A stretch of 30,547 nucleotides of DNA from a virus, in the IMG/VR virus record IMGVR_UViG_3300020455_000065, positions 1-30,547 of that record. One strand, 5' to 3'. Position numbers and translations under genes: made by a program. Positions 15,979 to 25,033 of the stretch are shown piece after piece. Position 1 is the stretch's first letter. Every line of letters begins with the position of its first letter. The notes under the pieces are model-generated. The model saw only the letters and a program-made list of their open reading frames with translations. It was not told where the DNA came from and made no database searches.

Positions 15979-17447
15979 GTGTTCCACCAACTATTAAACT
16001 TGTCATTTGCCCATTTATCCATACTGTTCATCCAACTGCCTTCAGTTGCGCTTGAGTCTTTTAACAGTTCGTCAAACCTCTTACCAAATCCCTGACCAGC
16101 TTTATACGCATTGTCGTATGACTTATCGTAAGAACTTGATGCCGCGTTGTAGAGATTGTTACCGATGCCTATTGCGTTGGACATATAGGTGGATGGGTCT
16201 TGTAAGGTCACGCCGTAAGGATCCATTCTACCTGACTTGACATTGAAACCTTGGTTAGAAGAAAGGGATGTTGGTCTTGAGTAGTCAGCCATTCCAGGTG
16301 TTAGCGAACCTTGGACGGCGGCAGTTCCTATTGGTATAGGTGCGTCGAAGTCAGATGCGCTTAGTAGGTTTCTACTGTAGATGCCAGATGGTACGAGACG
16401 TGCGAGTTCGTAAGCGTTTACGGCTGATGATGCTTGAGGTGTCTGCATTAGCTGGTCAATACCTGCGCCGTAGACGTTACCTGTCTCGCCAAGTATTCTT
16501 CCTCTTTGGTTCATTATGTCTTCGATGTTGCCAGTCAGGACATCGCTCTCGCCAGTGATGTAACGGATTGCGTCGTCTTGGGCTTTAACCCTTGCCTGCT
16601 GATATTCATTTGCTAAACGTGCCGCAATGTCTCCTCGTCTCGCAGTGCCAGGGGTGCTTTCGTCAAGGCCTGCCCGAATGAGATCAGCTTCGTTTACAGA
16701 GGCTACACGATCCGCCGCTCTGTCTACGTCGCCCATGTATTGCGTTGTTCTCTTGTCGATCTCAGCGTCTATGTCTGCCTGAGAAATACTATCTACAGTT
16801 GGCATATATCCAAGGTTTCTTGATGTATCTCTGAGTGCGCTTTGCATACCAAAGATCTGGTTCATTATCATATCTCGGTTACGCATTTGGTCATCACGTT
16901 CAGCGAAGGATTGATCCCTTGCATCCATAAACTGACCCATGAGGAACTCACGTTCCATCTGAGCCATTGCTCGCTCTTCGTAGAAGCGTCGCTTGTCTTC
17001 GTCTCGTTCACCTGAAGCTATTGCTTTTACTTCGTTAAGTTGCTGTATAGCAAACTCACGTTCTTGCGCTGATATGTCTTGCCGTTGTAATAGGTTTTGT
17101 AAGTTGAACTGTTGGATCTTTGCCGCTTCTTTGTCTTCAGCCAACTGTCTTTCAATGTCTTGACGCCTTTGCTCCATAGCGTATTGCTTGTTTTCGTCAA
17201 CAATGTTCAGTTGATATTGGCGTTCTTGTTGCATCAAGAGCCTGTTCAACTGCTCCATTTCTCTTTGGTAAGCGTTCTCTTCTCTTTGATCTCTTTGAGC
17301 ATCTGCCATCATGCCTAGTTGCAGATTTTGCATGTCCATCTGCTTGTTGAACATTTTTTCTCTTAATGCTCTGTCTTTGTTGGCTTGATTGTTAGCGGAG
17401 ACTGCTCCGAAAACATTTGATGCTAAACCTAACACTGTTGAAAACAT
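15975..17447 (-). CDS. Internal virion protein, Gln/Arg/Glu-rich coiled coil (T7 gp14-like position)
   Basis: 490 aa, ATG 17447, three bases after the stop of the previous gene. The N-terminus is short and hydrophobic (MFSTVLGLASNVFGAVSA), followed by a very long Gln/Arg/Glu/Met-rich helix (about 20-200) that should form a coiled coil, then a more mixed C-terminal half rich in Asp, Gly and Ser. A membrane-active N-terminus followed by helices recalls T7 gp14, the ejected protein that sits in the outer membrane. That match is by position and shape, not by recognised sequence. It overlaps the next gene by four bases. Confidence 0.7.
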   Translation of the reverse strand: MFSTVLGLASNVFGAVSANNQANKDRALREKMFNKQMDMQNLQLGMMADAQRDQREENAYQREMEQLNRLLMQQERQYQLNIVDENKQYAMEQRRQDIERQLAEDKEAAKIQQFNLQNLLQRQDISAQEREFAIQQLNEVKAIASGERDEDKRRFYEERAMAQMEREFLMGQFMDARDQSFAERDDQMRNRDMIMNQIFGMQSALRDTSRNLGYMPTVDSISQADIDAEIDKRTTQYMGDVDRAADRVASVNEADLIRAGLDESTPGTARRGDIAARLANEYQQARVKAQDDAIRYITGESDVLTGNIEDIMNQRGRILGETGNVYGAGIDQLMQTPQASSAVNAYELARLVPSGIYSRNLLSASDFDAPIPIGTAAVQGSLTPGMADYSRPTSLSSNQGFNVKSGRMDPYGVTLQDPSTYMSNAIGIGNNLYNAASSSYDKSYDNAYKAGQGFGKRFDELLKDSSATEGSWMNSMDKWANDKFNSWWNT

Positions 17448-17450
17448 AGT

Positions 17451-19316
17451 CTAAGCCCTTATAACATTTTGCGTAAACGCTGATGGCAAGCCTGTAGATA
17501 GATTTTCTTCCTCCTCTTGGGTTCTTAGTAGGTTTAAGTATTGCTCTATAGACATTGGATCAATTTGGTTTCTAGCTAGGTCATTAAATTGCATAACGCC
17601 AGATCGCCCTATAGCTGATGCGACGTCTGATGACTCACGTCGTAGTCTTTCGGCTACGTTTGCTTCATCTGTTACCAGTCTGTTTCGCTCGGAGTTTAGT
17701 CTGTTCTCGACTTGTTGTATTTCATCGAGAGCTTGTTGAGCGTTGTATAGTTCTACCTCTGCGTTGAGAGCATCGAATTGTGTTTGTGAACCCGTCAGAT
17801 CGTTTGATGCGTAGAAGTTAGCGTTGTTTATTTGCTCAAGAAGTTCCTGCGCTCTTGTTTCTAATTGACCACGGGCAGTGGAAAGCTCCTGAAGTCGTGT
17901 ATCAATCGCCGAATTAGCGTTAGAAAGTTGAGTTTGCATTTCATTTACTCGCCCTCCTGAGAATTGTCCTAAGTTATAGCCAGCATCACGCAATGCGCTT
18001 TGCAAACCTTCCATCCCTGTCTGGTCGTATGCCTTTAAATCTGTAAGATTAGAGCCAGATGCACCTGTTATCTGGTTAAGAATGTTGTCAAGCTCAGACT
18101 TTCTTCTTTCGTTTAATGAGGCTATGGCTGTTTCAGCGTCTGTTGTTGATCCTGTAGCCCGCGAAAAGTCGTAGGGCAGGGCAGATGAAAATCCAGAGAC
18201 GTCGCCCTGTAGGTCTCGCAGTCTGTCTTCAAGTCTGTCGATACCTGCCGCGCTGTATATGTTGCCACCTTCTGCTGATCGTTCAAGTTCTCTTGCGTCT
18301 CCCAGATAATTTCTTTCTGCTGACGAAATACGATCAAGCTCTCTTTGTCTTTCGTTTTGAAGACCTGAGACGTCTGTATATATGTCGCTAAGTTCACCGC
18401 CTTCTTGCGAAAGATCGAACCCAAGGTCGGAAGAGAAACGTCCTACGCCTCTTTGTCGGGTTTGAATATCTTTGAGAAGGGTGTCTATTGCGTTCTCGTC
18501 GGCGATTGTTATGTCATCAAACCTATCTCTATAGGCATCAACGTCTGTGAGAATGCCAGACTCAAACTGAGAAATTCGATCTTGTTCTGCTTGACGTTGG
18601 TTTCTAAGCTCTTGTAGGCCAGATGTGAGGTTTGAGTATTGCGTATTGAATTGAGATAAACCATCTGGATACATTTGGCTCAAAAGCGGAGAGTTGAAGT
18701 TGTCTGCTCCTGCCTTTAAACCTGATAAATCTCTTTCCATCTGGTTCATTTGTGAGAGATCGCCTATTCCCATCTGCCCAAGTTGAGTGCTGTAGCCAGC
18801 GAGGTCTGTAAGTCCTCTGCTTCTGTAGTCTTCCACCCGTCTTACTTCGTCTTCTCTCTGTCTGTTGAGATTGTTGAGAGTGTTCATCAAATTGTTCAAG
18901 TCCATATTGGCAGTGTTGTACTGATTGGTATTCGCTTTCAAGAGATCAGGAATGTTATTAATGCCGACAGTTCCATACTCTGTATTCATTGATGATTTAA
19001 AGGTTGGTTTTTGAGCGTCCATAGTTAAACCACCAAGACCTGTCTGTAGGTTTTGTAGTTGTGTTTGGTATCCGCTATAAGGATTTTCGTTTTCGGCTGT
19101 TGTTGGGTCGTCGTAAAGATCAGCGTAGGTTAATCCACCTATATTGCTTGATAAGTTTCCTAATTGATTGGTAAATGTACCTAACTGTGTGTTGTATTCG
19201 CCAATAGATTTATTATAAGCATCCGCTTGCGTCTGGTACTTATCCTCTGTGGCCTGTCTTATCTCACCTTTCTCGGCAGAATAATCTGGTGGTGCGTCTG
19301 ATCCCCCTTTACCCAT
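17451..19316 (-). CDS. Internal virion protein with tandem ~80-90-residue repeats
   Basis: 621 aa, ATG 19316 behind GAGAGG. The start (MGKGGSDAPPDYSAEKGEIR) resembles that of other podoviral internal or tail-core proteins. The body is Asn/Gln/Leu-rich coiled coil. Four degenerate repeats can be traced at about 145-233, 234-318, 319-400 and 401-475: each starts with LxxxRxxExxR, passes through a Leu/Asp-rich helix and a Gly-x-Phe-Ser motif (GRFSSDLGFD, SGFSSALPYD, GQFSGG). The C-terminus (LLRTQEEEENLSTGL) is acidic. No enzyme motif is seen. It is the first of four consecutive internal-protein genes, after the GNAT gene. Role in DNA ejection is inferred. Confidence 0.68.
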   Translation of the reverse strand: MGKGGSDAPPDYSAEKGEIRQATEDKYQTQADAYNKSIGEYNTQLGTFTNQLGNLSSNIGGLTYADLYDDPTTAENENPYSGYQTQLQNLQTGLGGLTMDAQKPTFKSSMNTEYGTVGINNIPDLLKANTNQYNTANMDLNNLMNTLNNLNRQREDEVRRVEDYRSRGLTDLAGYSTQLGQMGIGDLSQMNQMERDLSGLKAGADNFNSPLLSQMYPDGLSQFNTQYSNLTSGLQELRNQRQAEQDRISQFESGILTDVDAYRDRFDDITIADENAIDTLLKDIQTRQRGVGRFSSDLGFDLSQEGGELSDIYTDVSGLQNERQRELDRISSAERNYLGDARELERSAEGGNIYSAAGIDRLEDRLRDLQGDVSGFSSALPYDFSRATGSTTDAETAIASLNERRKSELDNILNQITGASGSNLTDLKAYDQTGMEGLQSALRDAGYNLGQFSGGRVNEMQTQLSNANSAIDTRLQELSTARGQLETRAQELLEQINNANFYASNDLTGSQTQFDALNAEVELYNAQQALDEIQQVENRLNSERNRLVTDEANVAERLRRESSDVASAIGRSGVMQFNDLARNQIDPMSIEQYLNLLRTQEEEENLSTGLPSAFTQNVIRA

Positions 19317-19319
19317 AAT

Positions 19320-19733
19320 TTACCTCTCTAACCATTTGCATTCTTCTTTGATTTGCCCGTAGATAATCCCGTCTTCTTCTTTGAAATATTTTCTGAGCCT
19401 ACCTTCTTCTTTGAAACCCGTGGCTTCGCAGAACTTTTTTGATTTCTTGTTTCCGTCCCTGACCAACGCTGAAATGCGGATACAACCGCATTGATTAAAG
19501 GCGTAATCGTGTAGTATTTTAAGATGCTTGCGAGATAACCATTTCGGGTTTGTAGAGACGGCACTGACATGGATGTCTGCGCCCGTCCACTCCGTAAAAA
19601 TGACTGCACCGATAAGATCGCCGTTGGAGACAAAGCCAAACGCTTGAAATTTATCCCACCTAATGTTCCTGTCAATCTTGGGAGCGGCCCACTTTGCAAC
19701 TCTTTCTTTGTCATTCGTTATTACCTCAATCAT
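19320..19733 (-). CDS. GNAT-family N-acetyltransferase
   Basis: 137 aa, ATG overlapping the stop of the upstream tail gene by one base (TAATG). The GNAT fold is visible: a strand GDLIGAVIFTEW (38-49), the central VSAVSTNPKWLSRKHLKIL (57-73) covering beta4 and the acetyl-CoA-binding helix in a variant form, RISALVRDGNKKSKKFCEATGF (86-107) with the typical N-x-x-S/A...E-x-x-GF motif, and a C-terminal EEGRLRKY...GIIYG strand. It transfers an acetyl group from acetyl-CoA to an unknown amine. Such genes recur among the tail genes of environmental podoviruses, so a substrate in the virion or host surface is possible but unproven. Confidence 0.85.
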   Translation of the reverse strand: MIEVITNDKERVAKWAAPKIDRNIRWDKFQAFGFVSNGDLIGAVIFTEWTGADIHVSAVSTNPKWLSRKHLKILHDYAFNQCGCIRISALVRDGNKKSKKFCEATGFKEEGRLRKYFKEEDGIIYGQIKEECKWLER

Positions 19734-21292
19734 TAACTCGATAAAACACTGATCGCCAACGTAACTTCAAGGTTAGCTCCTGAACTATTGTTAGTTACAA
19801 TAAAACCAACTCGTTTATTTGCTGATGTTGCGTCTACTTGGATCGGTGTGCTTAATGCTGTGTCTAACCCCGTTGAGTTAGCGGTGTATGTACTGCCTTG
19901 ACCCGTTCCATTTACTTGTATTTGAACAGTGCAAGAGCCAGACGATGTTAGTACGGATATGCCGTCTATCTGTATCTTCTGTTTGTAGATACGTTTCATG
20001 TCTAGCGTAGCGTTGGAAACGGATGCTACAAGTTGATGAAAACTGTCTGATGATAAGAATGTCGGTAGCTGTGCTGAAGGCATACGTCCCGTACTGTCTA
20101 GGGATGCTACGCCGTTCGCCGCACCCTTTTGCGTGACAGCTATAACTGAACTTAGATCGACTGTACCATACTCCAGAGCAGTACCAGTGCCATTCACTCT
20201 AACAAACTGACCAGCATTAGAAGAGGTAAAAGTTGGTAGCGAGCTTTCGGGTGATGTTCTTAAAAACTGCGTACCATCATAAAACTTTAGCTGGTTAGGT
20301 GTTTGAGAAGTATCATGCCACAAATCTCCAGTTGCAGGGCTGGAGGGTGTTGAGGATGCTACAGTCAATTTCGCTTTCAGACCAAGGTGAGTTACCAGAT
20401 TTGTAATCTTTGCTTGAGGTATTGCGCCGTCTGCAATAGATACCTTGGCTAGTTGAATAAGTCCTGATGATGTGTCGATAAAGTCGCTTTCAAACATTAA
20501 TCCTGTTACGGCTTGAGCAGATGTATTCTCAACAGTAATAATTGATACTGTGTTGCCTGATGCTACGGCTGAATTAAATGTCACTGTGTTACTTGACGGG
20601 CTTGTTGTGTAGTCGTATGAGCCTCCGTCTCGCATAAGAATACCATTCTTGTAAACTTGGAGTTTAGTGTCGCTGTCGTGAACAAAAGCAAACACAGTTT
20701 GACTAGCTGTGGTTACTGTGTCAGTTCGTGTGAAGCCCGTAATGGCTGTTGCTCTTATCTTGTATATAGTAACTGTATGACCAGTAGTGACTGCTGAGTT
20801 AAATGTAACTGCTCCTGCGCTTCCACTTCCTGCGGTTGGGCTTGTTTGGTAATCGAATGAAGCTCCGCTACGTTTTAGTACGCCGTTAACATAAACAAGT
20901 AGTTCGTCTGTGCTTTCGTGAGCGTAATCAAATACTGTCTGTCCTGATGTCGCTATTGCGTCTGCTCTTGTGTGAATAATAGGTGCGCCGATCTCACCGA
21001 CGTTTGTGCCTGCTTCTCCTCTAAGGTCAGCCGCCGCGACTAAAGTAATCCATCCGTCTGCTGAGTTTGTGTATGTTCCAACGCGATATTGAACATCACC
21101 GCTTGTACTTTTTTGTAGTTCGATAGGGCCAATGAATGCGCCTGTGCTATCAAATAGTTTTGCTAGGAGTTCACCGACTGTGTTACTACCCAATTCGGCA
21201 GAGTTAAGGTAGCGAATTACGTTCTCAAACTCCGTGTTTATGTTGCCACTTGACCCGTAGTTTTGTGGGAACTGTTGTCTTATTCTCGCCAT
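19733..21292 (-). CDS. Tail protein with duplicated beta domain (fibre or appendage)
   Basis: 519 aa, ATG 21292 behind AGGAG. N-terminal ~100 residues (MARIRQQFPQNYGSSGNI, then a GAFIGPIELQ strand) probably dock on the tail. Two tandem copies of a beta domain follow at about 108-180 and 188-256, each reading SxQTVFxxxHxSxxxLxVYxNGxLxRxGxSxDYxTSP...VTFNSAVxxGxTVxI. Next come TPSSPATGDLWHDTSQ and a KFYDGTQFL strand (about 315-345), then GVASLDSTGRMPSAQLP and a Ser/Thr/Val-rich C-terminal beta domain. The position right after the nozzle-like gene is where T7-like phages encode tail parts. A tail fibre or tail-side appendage is likely; host binding is inferred. Confidence 0.72.
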   Translation of the reverse strand: MARIRQQFPQNYGSSGNINTEFENVIRYLNSAELGSNTVGELLAKLFDSTGAFIGPIELQKSTSGDVQYRVGTYTNSADGWITLVAAADLRGEAGTNVGEIGAPIIHTRADAIATSGQTVFDYAHESTDELLVYVNGVLKRSGASFDYQTSPTAGSGSAGAVTFNSAVTTGHTVTIYKIRATAITGFTRTDTVTTASQTVFAFVHDSDTKLQVYKNGILMRDGGSYDYTTSPSSNTVTFNSAVASGNTVSIITVENTSAQAVTGLMFESDFIDTSSGLIQLAKVSIADGAIPQAKITNLVTHLGLKAKLTVASSTPSSPATGDLWHDTSQTPNQLKFYDGTQFLRTSPESSLPTFTSSNAGQFVRVNGTGTALEYGTVDLSSVIAVTQKGAANGVASLDSTGRMPSAQLPTFLSSDSFHQLVASVSNATLDMKRIYKQKIQIDGISVLTSSGSCTVQIQVNGTGQGSTYTANSTGLDTALSTPIQVDATSANKRVGFIVTNNSSGANLEVTLAISVLSS

Positions 21293-21293
21293 T

Positions 21294-22805
21294 TTAACTC
21301 CTAATAGTTACGGCAAAGCCGATTATTCTTAGTAAGCCTCCGCCTCCAGATGATTTTAAGCGGTATTGCGCCGCTCTATAACGATGAGACCAACTGCGTT
21401 CATATTGTTTCGATAATGGCACATCCTCCATATAGTTGTCGTCCGATGTATCATTAACTTCAAAAAGTAAACTGCCGAGTATTCTGCCGTCTTCGTCTGT
21501 CGCATCCATCTCGATTGTTCCCTTGCCAGCCGCTTGAATTATTACGCTTCTGGTTTCCTTAATATCCTCTAAACTTCCGTGCCAAAGTAGGGGTGTGATA
21601 ATTTCTAGTTCTGGTGTAAAAGAGGTATCTGTTTCTTCTTCAATCTTTAAAACTTCGTATATACCTCCCGTTGTTCCTAGTATGAGAGTTCCTCCTAAGA
21701 ACGCTCCGCATCGTGCATTGAGAAAGTTTCCTGTGCTAAATTTTGGCTGGGGTTCTCCTCCTTCTGGGTTCATAGCCAGAGTGAGACGTTTGCATAACTC
21801 CCCTCCAGGCTGTGGAAAGAAGACGTGGTATTGCGCTGTGTCCTGATCGAAGACTGCGTTTATTGTTTCTGGGTTCTCCACTGACTTGAATAGTTCTCTG
21901 AAAAGAAGGTCTATTTTGTCAGATAAACTGTATGAAAAAACGAGGATGCCGTTTTCTTCTGATCGTTTAATACTGTGTATACCAGAACGGGAGCAGAATA
22001 TTAGGTCTGTTCCTGCGTTAACGATAGTGTTGTGCGATATGCAACCAATGTTTATGTTGGCGTTGTCGTCTACTGTCCATCTGTCTATGTCTGGGTCTAT
22101 CCTGTAGATGATAGCTCGGTCAGACGTGAAGACGACCAGACGATTTTGTTCGAATGTACCCAGACCTGTGATCTGGTCGGCTGTTCCTAATAGATTGGCT
22201 ACGTCTACAAAGCCTGCACGTAATACGTTTGTGCTTGTAGCGTCTTCGTCGTCTGGGAATATTTCGTCTTGGTCGACGCGACTAAGGTGGACTTGCGTTT
22301 CTTTTCCAGGGATACCTGCTACCGCAAGACGTCTTTGCACAGACGTAATGTATGACGGCATCATACTATTAATTGAGGGGGATAAATTTCTAGTAAAATT
22401 GATGCCGTCATATCTATACATAGGGCGTGATCGGGCGGCGAATTGTACGGACTGATTGAATACAGTGCTTGTTACTATTGCCACCGATGGGTGTACGCCC
22501 TCTAAAACGTGATCTCTTTCTGATCGAAAGTTAAGTCCTGAACCTGTTTCTTCAACATAGCAAAGCTCATCTTTACCAAAGTGACGAACGTGGTTTACTT
22601 TAAATTCTCCCTTACGAAACTTACAAGAAGCATCACGGACGATTTGACCTCGCCAATCTACTGTAGCGTTTAGGCTCTTTGAAAGATGTTGGTTCTTGCC
22701 AGTATCAAGGCTTGTAATGTCGCGTGACGTATCAAGACCTTGAAAGTTCTCATAAGCAAAAGTGGTGGCTTTAACGCCACTTACAGATTTGGTCGTGCTG
22801 GGCAT
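21294..22805 (-). CDS. Tail nozzle/stabilisation-like protein (T7 gp12-like position)
   Basis: 503 aa, ATG 22805 overlapping the previous stop by one base. The protein is beta-rich. N-terminal FQGLDTSRDITSLDTGKNQH and NATVDWRGQIVRD, then VVFTSDRAIIYRIDPD (about 225-240), GCISHNTIVNAGTDLIFCSRSGIHSIKRS (about 253-281) and YHVFFPQPGG read like the propeller blades of podoviral nozzle (tail tubular B) or P22 gp10-like proteins: a coordinate check 'GC...S.V..G.D..F.S..GI' is characteristic. It should form the lower part of the short tail tube. Order after the adaptor-like gene supports this. Confidence 0.7.
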   Translation of the reverse strand: MPSTTKSVSGVKATTFAYENFQGLDTSRDITSLDTGKNQHLSKSLNATVDWRGQIVRDASCKFRKGEFKVNHVRHFGKDELCYVEETGSGLNFRSERDHVLEGVHPSVAIVTSTVFNQSVQFAARSRPMYRYDGINFTRNLSPSINSMMPSYITSVQRRLAVAGIPGKETQVHLSRVDQDEIFPDDEDATSTNVLRAGFVDVANLLGTADQITGLGTFEQNRLVVFTSDRAIIYRIDPDIDRWTVDDNANINIGCISHNTIVNAGTDLIFCSRSGIHSIKRSEENGILVFSYSLSDKIDLLFRELFKSVENPETINAVFDQDTAQYHVFFPQPGGELCKRLTLAMNPEGGEPQPKFSTGNFLNARCGAFLGGTLILGTTGGIYEVLKIEEETDTSFTPELEIITPLLWHGSLEDIKETRSVIIQAAGKGTIEMDATDEDGRILGSLLFEVNDTSDDNYMEDVPLSKQYERSWSHRYRAAQYRLKSSGGGGLLRIIGFAVTIRS

Positions 22806-23311
22806 TAATAACTAACCGATCCATTAAATGCGCTTGTTTTACCGCCATCAATATTTCTTTTGTTCGTTCCATCATCCACTACTTTTAGCTGAATTTTGGT
22901 GTTGCCGTTCTTTCCTTCCCACAGTTCTCTGTTGAGCGTGTTGTAGTAGGTCGGCATGTAGAATTGTATCTTGTCACTGCCTTGCTGAACGGCGTAGTGA
23001 TAGAGAAGTCCTTGAACAATTATAACATCTTTAATTTCTCTAACATCTGTCTGTGATACGTAGTAATCAATACCTGTTACGGCTGTTGTTGTTGTGCCAT
23101 TCGTTGTGGTGCTTGTTGTTGGGGCGTATGGATGCGCCCTTATCTCGTCTATTATCATGTTAGCGAAATCAACGAACATCAGCATAACGTCGCCATCTAT
23201 TGTGCCAGGGTGGAAGTCTCCGTATCGTCTGAGAGCCTGCATAGCCAAGGCTTGGAGAGTAGAGTTCTTTTCTCTTATATGGGGGTTGCTATCACTATTA
23301 GGTGTTGCCAT
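22805..23311 (-). CDS. Head-to-tail adaptor-like protein (T7 gp11-like position)
   Basis: 168 aa, ATG 23311 behind GAGGG. The first half is helical (STLQALAMQALRRYG, DGDVMLMFVDFANMIIDEIRAH), followed by a Thr-rich loop (residues ~75-88) and a second helical part (VREIKDVIIVQGLLYHYAVQ, YMPTYYNTLNRELW). Two-helix packing with a flexible insert is common in podoviral adaptor (tail tubular A) and gp6-type connector proteins. Its place between the capsid and the nozzle-like gene fits an adaptor. No family was recognised with certainty. Confidence 0.55.
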   Translation of the reverse strand: MATPNSDSNPHIREKNSTLQALAMQALRRYGDFHPGTIDGDVMLMFVDFANMIIDEIRAHPYAPTTSTTTNGTTTTAVTGIDYYVSQTDVREIKDVIIVQGLLYHYAVQQGSDKIQFYMPTYYNTLNRELWEGKNGNTKIQLKVVDDGTNKRNIDGGKTSAFNGSVSY

Positions 23312-23313
23312 TG

Positions 23314-23631
23314 TTAAACCCTCTTCTTAACGATCCTTGCGTTCATTACAAAGTGGTTCTGCTCGAAGCGAGTGATGTCGTCTTTGTGTACTTTGTATTC
23401 AAGAGTTCCGTTTGCAAAATTACGTATTGGTGAAATCCCTGCTACTTCAAACATTGAAGGCTCTTTGTTCTTGCTTTCGTACCAGATGTGTTCCTCGCCA
23501 GACCAGCCTGTTTTCTTTGCAGGCTCTTCGCTGACGTATGCTTCATTTACGTCTGGTGTGCTAGGATCATCAGCTTTGTAGTGTCCTGTTTCGGTTCTTG
23601 CTCTTTTCTTGGTAATCTTTTTTTCTGCCAT
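23314..23631 (-). CDS. Hypothetical structural-operon protein
   Basis: 105 aa, started at ATG 23631 with GGAGA six bases upstream. An in-frame ATG at 23658 would sit in the loop of the capsid terminator hairpin and is rejected. The N-terminus is basic (AEKKITKKRARTETG), the middle acidic and polar, and the C-terminus contains FEVAGISPIRNFANGTLEYK and MNARIVKKRV, probably a small beta domain. It is the first gene after the capsid terminator. A head-completion or decoration role would fit the position, but nothing in the sequence shows it. Confidence 0.7.
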   Translation of the reverse strand: MAEKKITKKRARTETGHYKADDPSTPDVNEAYVSEEPAKKTGWSGEEHIWYESKNKEPSMFEVAGISPIRNFANGTLEYKVHKDDITRFEQNHFVMNARIVKKRV

Positions 23632-23641
23632 TTTTATCTCC

Positions 23642-23673
23642 AAAAAGTAAAGGGGCATAATTGCCCCTTTACT
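23642..23673 (-). terminator. Intrinsic terminator after the capsid gene
   Basis: A perfect 12-bp stem (AGTAAAGGGGCA at 23646-23657 with TGCCCCTTTACT at 23662-23673) and a four-base loop; read on the minus strand it is followed by TTTT (23645-23642). It lies 28 bases beyond the capsid stop codon. Confidence 0.9.
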
Positions 23674-23701
23674 ATCTCAAAAATCACGATCAAGGTCGTC
23701 C

Positions 23702-24895
23702 CTAGTTAGTTCTGGTTACCCAGTTCTTAACGTAGGCATGAGTCTTGTCTTGCAAGAGTTCTAATCCACACTCGGTTAGATACTCGTGCTTTGTGCTATC
23801 AGCATCAGTTGCCTGTCTGTTTTCCAATAGCTGTGTATCTCTACCTTCCAAGTATCTGTAAACCATATAAGGGAAGTCGATGATAACCATAGCGTTAGCC
23901 ATGTTTGGAATTTGACGGAACTGAGGATGTAGATGAACCATCAGATCGCCTGCGAATGTGGTGTACCTTGTTAGGTTCACTCCGTATGCGCCTTCGACTG
24001 CTGTTGGCTTCCATCTGTCCTTACCCATCTGCTGTAGCTGGTTAGCGACATTAGTTCCTACAAATGCGATCTTTTGCTTGGAGCCGTACTTGAAGACAGT
24101 AGAGATAAGCAAGCTATCAAAACCTTCTTCAGTCATTTTCCCTGCGCCAGTACCACCATAAGACGCATAGTCTGTAGTGATGTCTACCACGTTTGTAAGT
24201 TGATTGATGATACCACCAGTGTAGCGAGTTGGAGCAGACGTTGAGCCGTTTGCCTCATGCTTGTATCCAAAGAACATAGCTCTTTCGATATCAGACATGT
24301 GCATCTTTAAGGCTTTAGTCATAGCTTCGTCCAACTTATCACCAGTTCTTAGGTAGGTGCTGTTCATAGTGTTAGTTACTTGAAACGCAGTCCTAAAGAT
24401 CTGAGTGTAGTTGCTGGCTACAGTTGCATCAAATGAGATTGGAGTGGGTGATGTCGCGCCTTCAGCCGCCGCAAACCCTGCAAGAAACAGTTCTACGTTA
24501 TCGGCAATCTGGTGAGACGTACCTCCAATGTTTCGTGTGGCTGTTACTGTTGTAGCTGTTGTATCAGCAGTAACGTGCATAACTTCGCCAGTTGTCGCAT
24601 TGATGAGGATAGAGCCAGCGATAGCAAATTTGTTATCGTCTGACGCATCCACAGTGATGCTTGTTGTTGAAGTTGATGCTACCGCACCATTCACTTTTAG
24701 CTTTCTGTCGGGGAGTTCATCTCTGAAACACTTAAATTCGGCGTCGTCAGTTGGTTCAGAGGAACCCATAGAAAGCATCGCGTTAAGTGGTGCGTTGCCG
24801 TTTGGTTCAAGGAGTGTAAATAACTCCCTGTAGTTTTTGGGACGGAAATCAGTACCAAACTCGCCTGTTCCGCGCATCCCTTGTATAGCCGCCAT
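23702..24895 (-). CDS. Major capsid protein (SU10/DUF5309 type)
   Basis: 397 aa, ATG 24895 behind a strong GGAGG. The sequence resembles the SU10-like capsid family (DUF5309): an N-terminal FRPKNYRELFTLLEPNGNAP, a Thr/Val-rich beta insert (about 70-150: TTSITVDASDD, GEVMHVTADTTATTV), then SNYTQIFRTAFQVTNTMNS, LDEAMTKALKMHMSDIERAM, FGYKHEANGS (about 165-217), followed by a GGTGAGKMTEEGFDSLL segment, the LTRYTTFAGDLMVHLHPQF strand and the C-terminal ECGLELLQDKTHAYVKNW. This is the HK97-fold shell subunit. No N-terminal prodomain is obvious; a separate scaffold gene lies just upstream. The gene is flanked by intrinsic terminators. Confidence 0.88.
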   Translation of the reverse strand: MAAIQGMRGTGEFGTDFRPKNYRELFTLLEPNGNAPLNAMLSMGSSEPTDDAEFKCFRDELPDRKLKVNGAVASTSTTSITVDASDDNKFAIAGSILINATTGEVMHVTADTTATTVTATRNIGGTSHQIADNVELFLAGFAAAEGATSPTPISFDATVASNYTQIFRTAFQVTNTMNSTYLRTGDKLDEAMTKALKMHMSDIERAMFFGYKHEANGSTSAPTRYTGGIINQLTNVVDITTDYASYGGTGAGKMTEEGFDSLLISTVFKYGSKQKIAFVGTNVANQLQQMGKDRWKPTAVEGAYGVNLTRYTTFAGDLMVHLHPQFRQIPNMANAMVIIDFPYMVYRYLEGRDTQLLENRQATDADSTKHEYLTECGLELLQDKTHAYVKNWVTRTN

Positions 24896-25033
24896 TATTG
24901 GCCTCCATTAATTAAAGTTGCGATTTGACGAGCTTGCGGGAAAAACCTTCGCTTACTCTATAGCCTATGAGCCGTAGCGCAATTATTGACTGGGTTTAGT
25001 ATAGGGGAGAGATTTATAGTTTTCGTCCCTATC
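24896..25033 (-). promoter_or_regulatory. Capsid leader region, probable promoter
   Basis: These 138 bases lie between the scaffold terminator and the capsid ATG, so the capsid gene needs a promoter here or read-through. On the minus strand there are -10-like hexamers TATACT (24998-25003) and TATAGA (24957-24962), but neither has a convincing -35 box at 16-18 bp. The stretch TACGGCTCA followed by CTATAGAG faintly recalls a T7-type promoter split by a few extra bases. The promoter is inferred from context; the exact site is unresolved. GGAGG precedes the ATG. Confidence 0.45.

Noticed and set aside
15979-15990. TTG start at 15990 for the 869-aa gene
   Set aside because: ATG 15978 overlaps the preceding stop (ATGA) and follows GGTGGA.
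23632-23658. ATG 23658 start for the 105-aa gene
   Set aside because: It would place the start inside the capsid terminator hairpin; ATG 23631 has GGAGA upstream.
24990-25015. T7-promoter-like GTATAGGGGAGA on the plus strand in the capsid leader
   Set aside because: It points away from the capsid gene, no gene follows on that strand, and the upstream half does not match a T7-type recognition sequence. Kept only as a chance resemblance.
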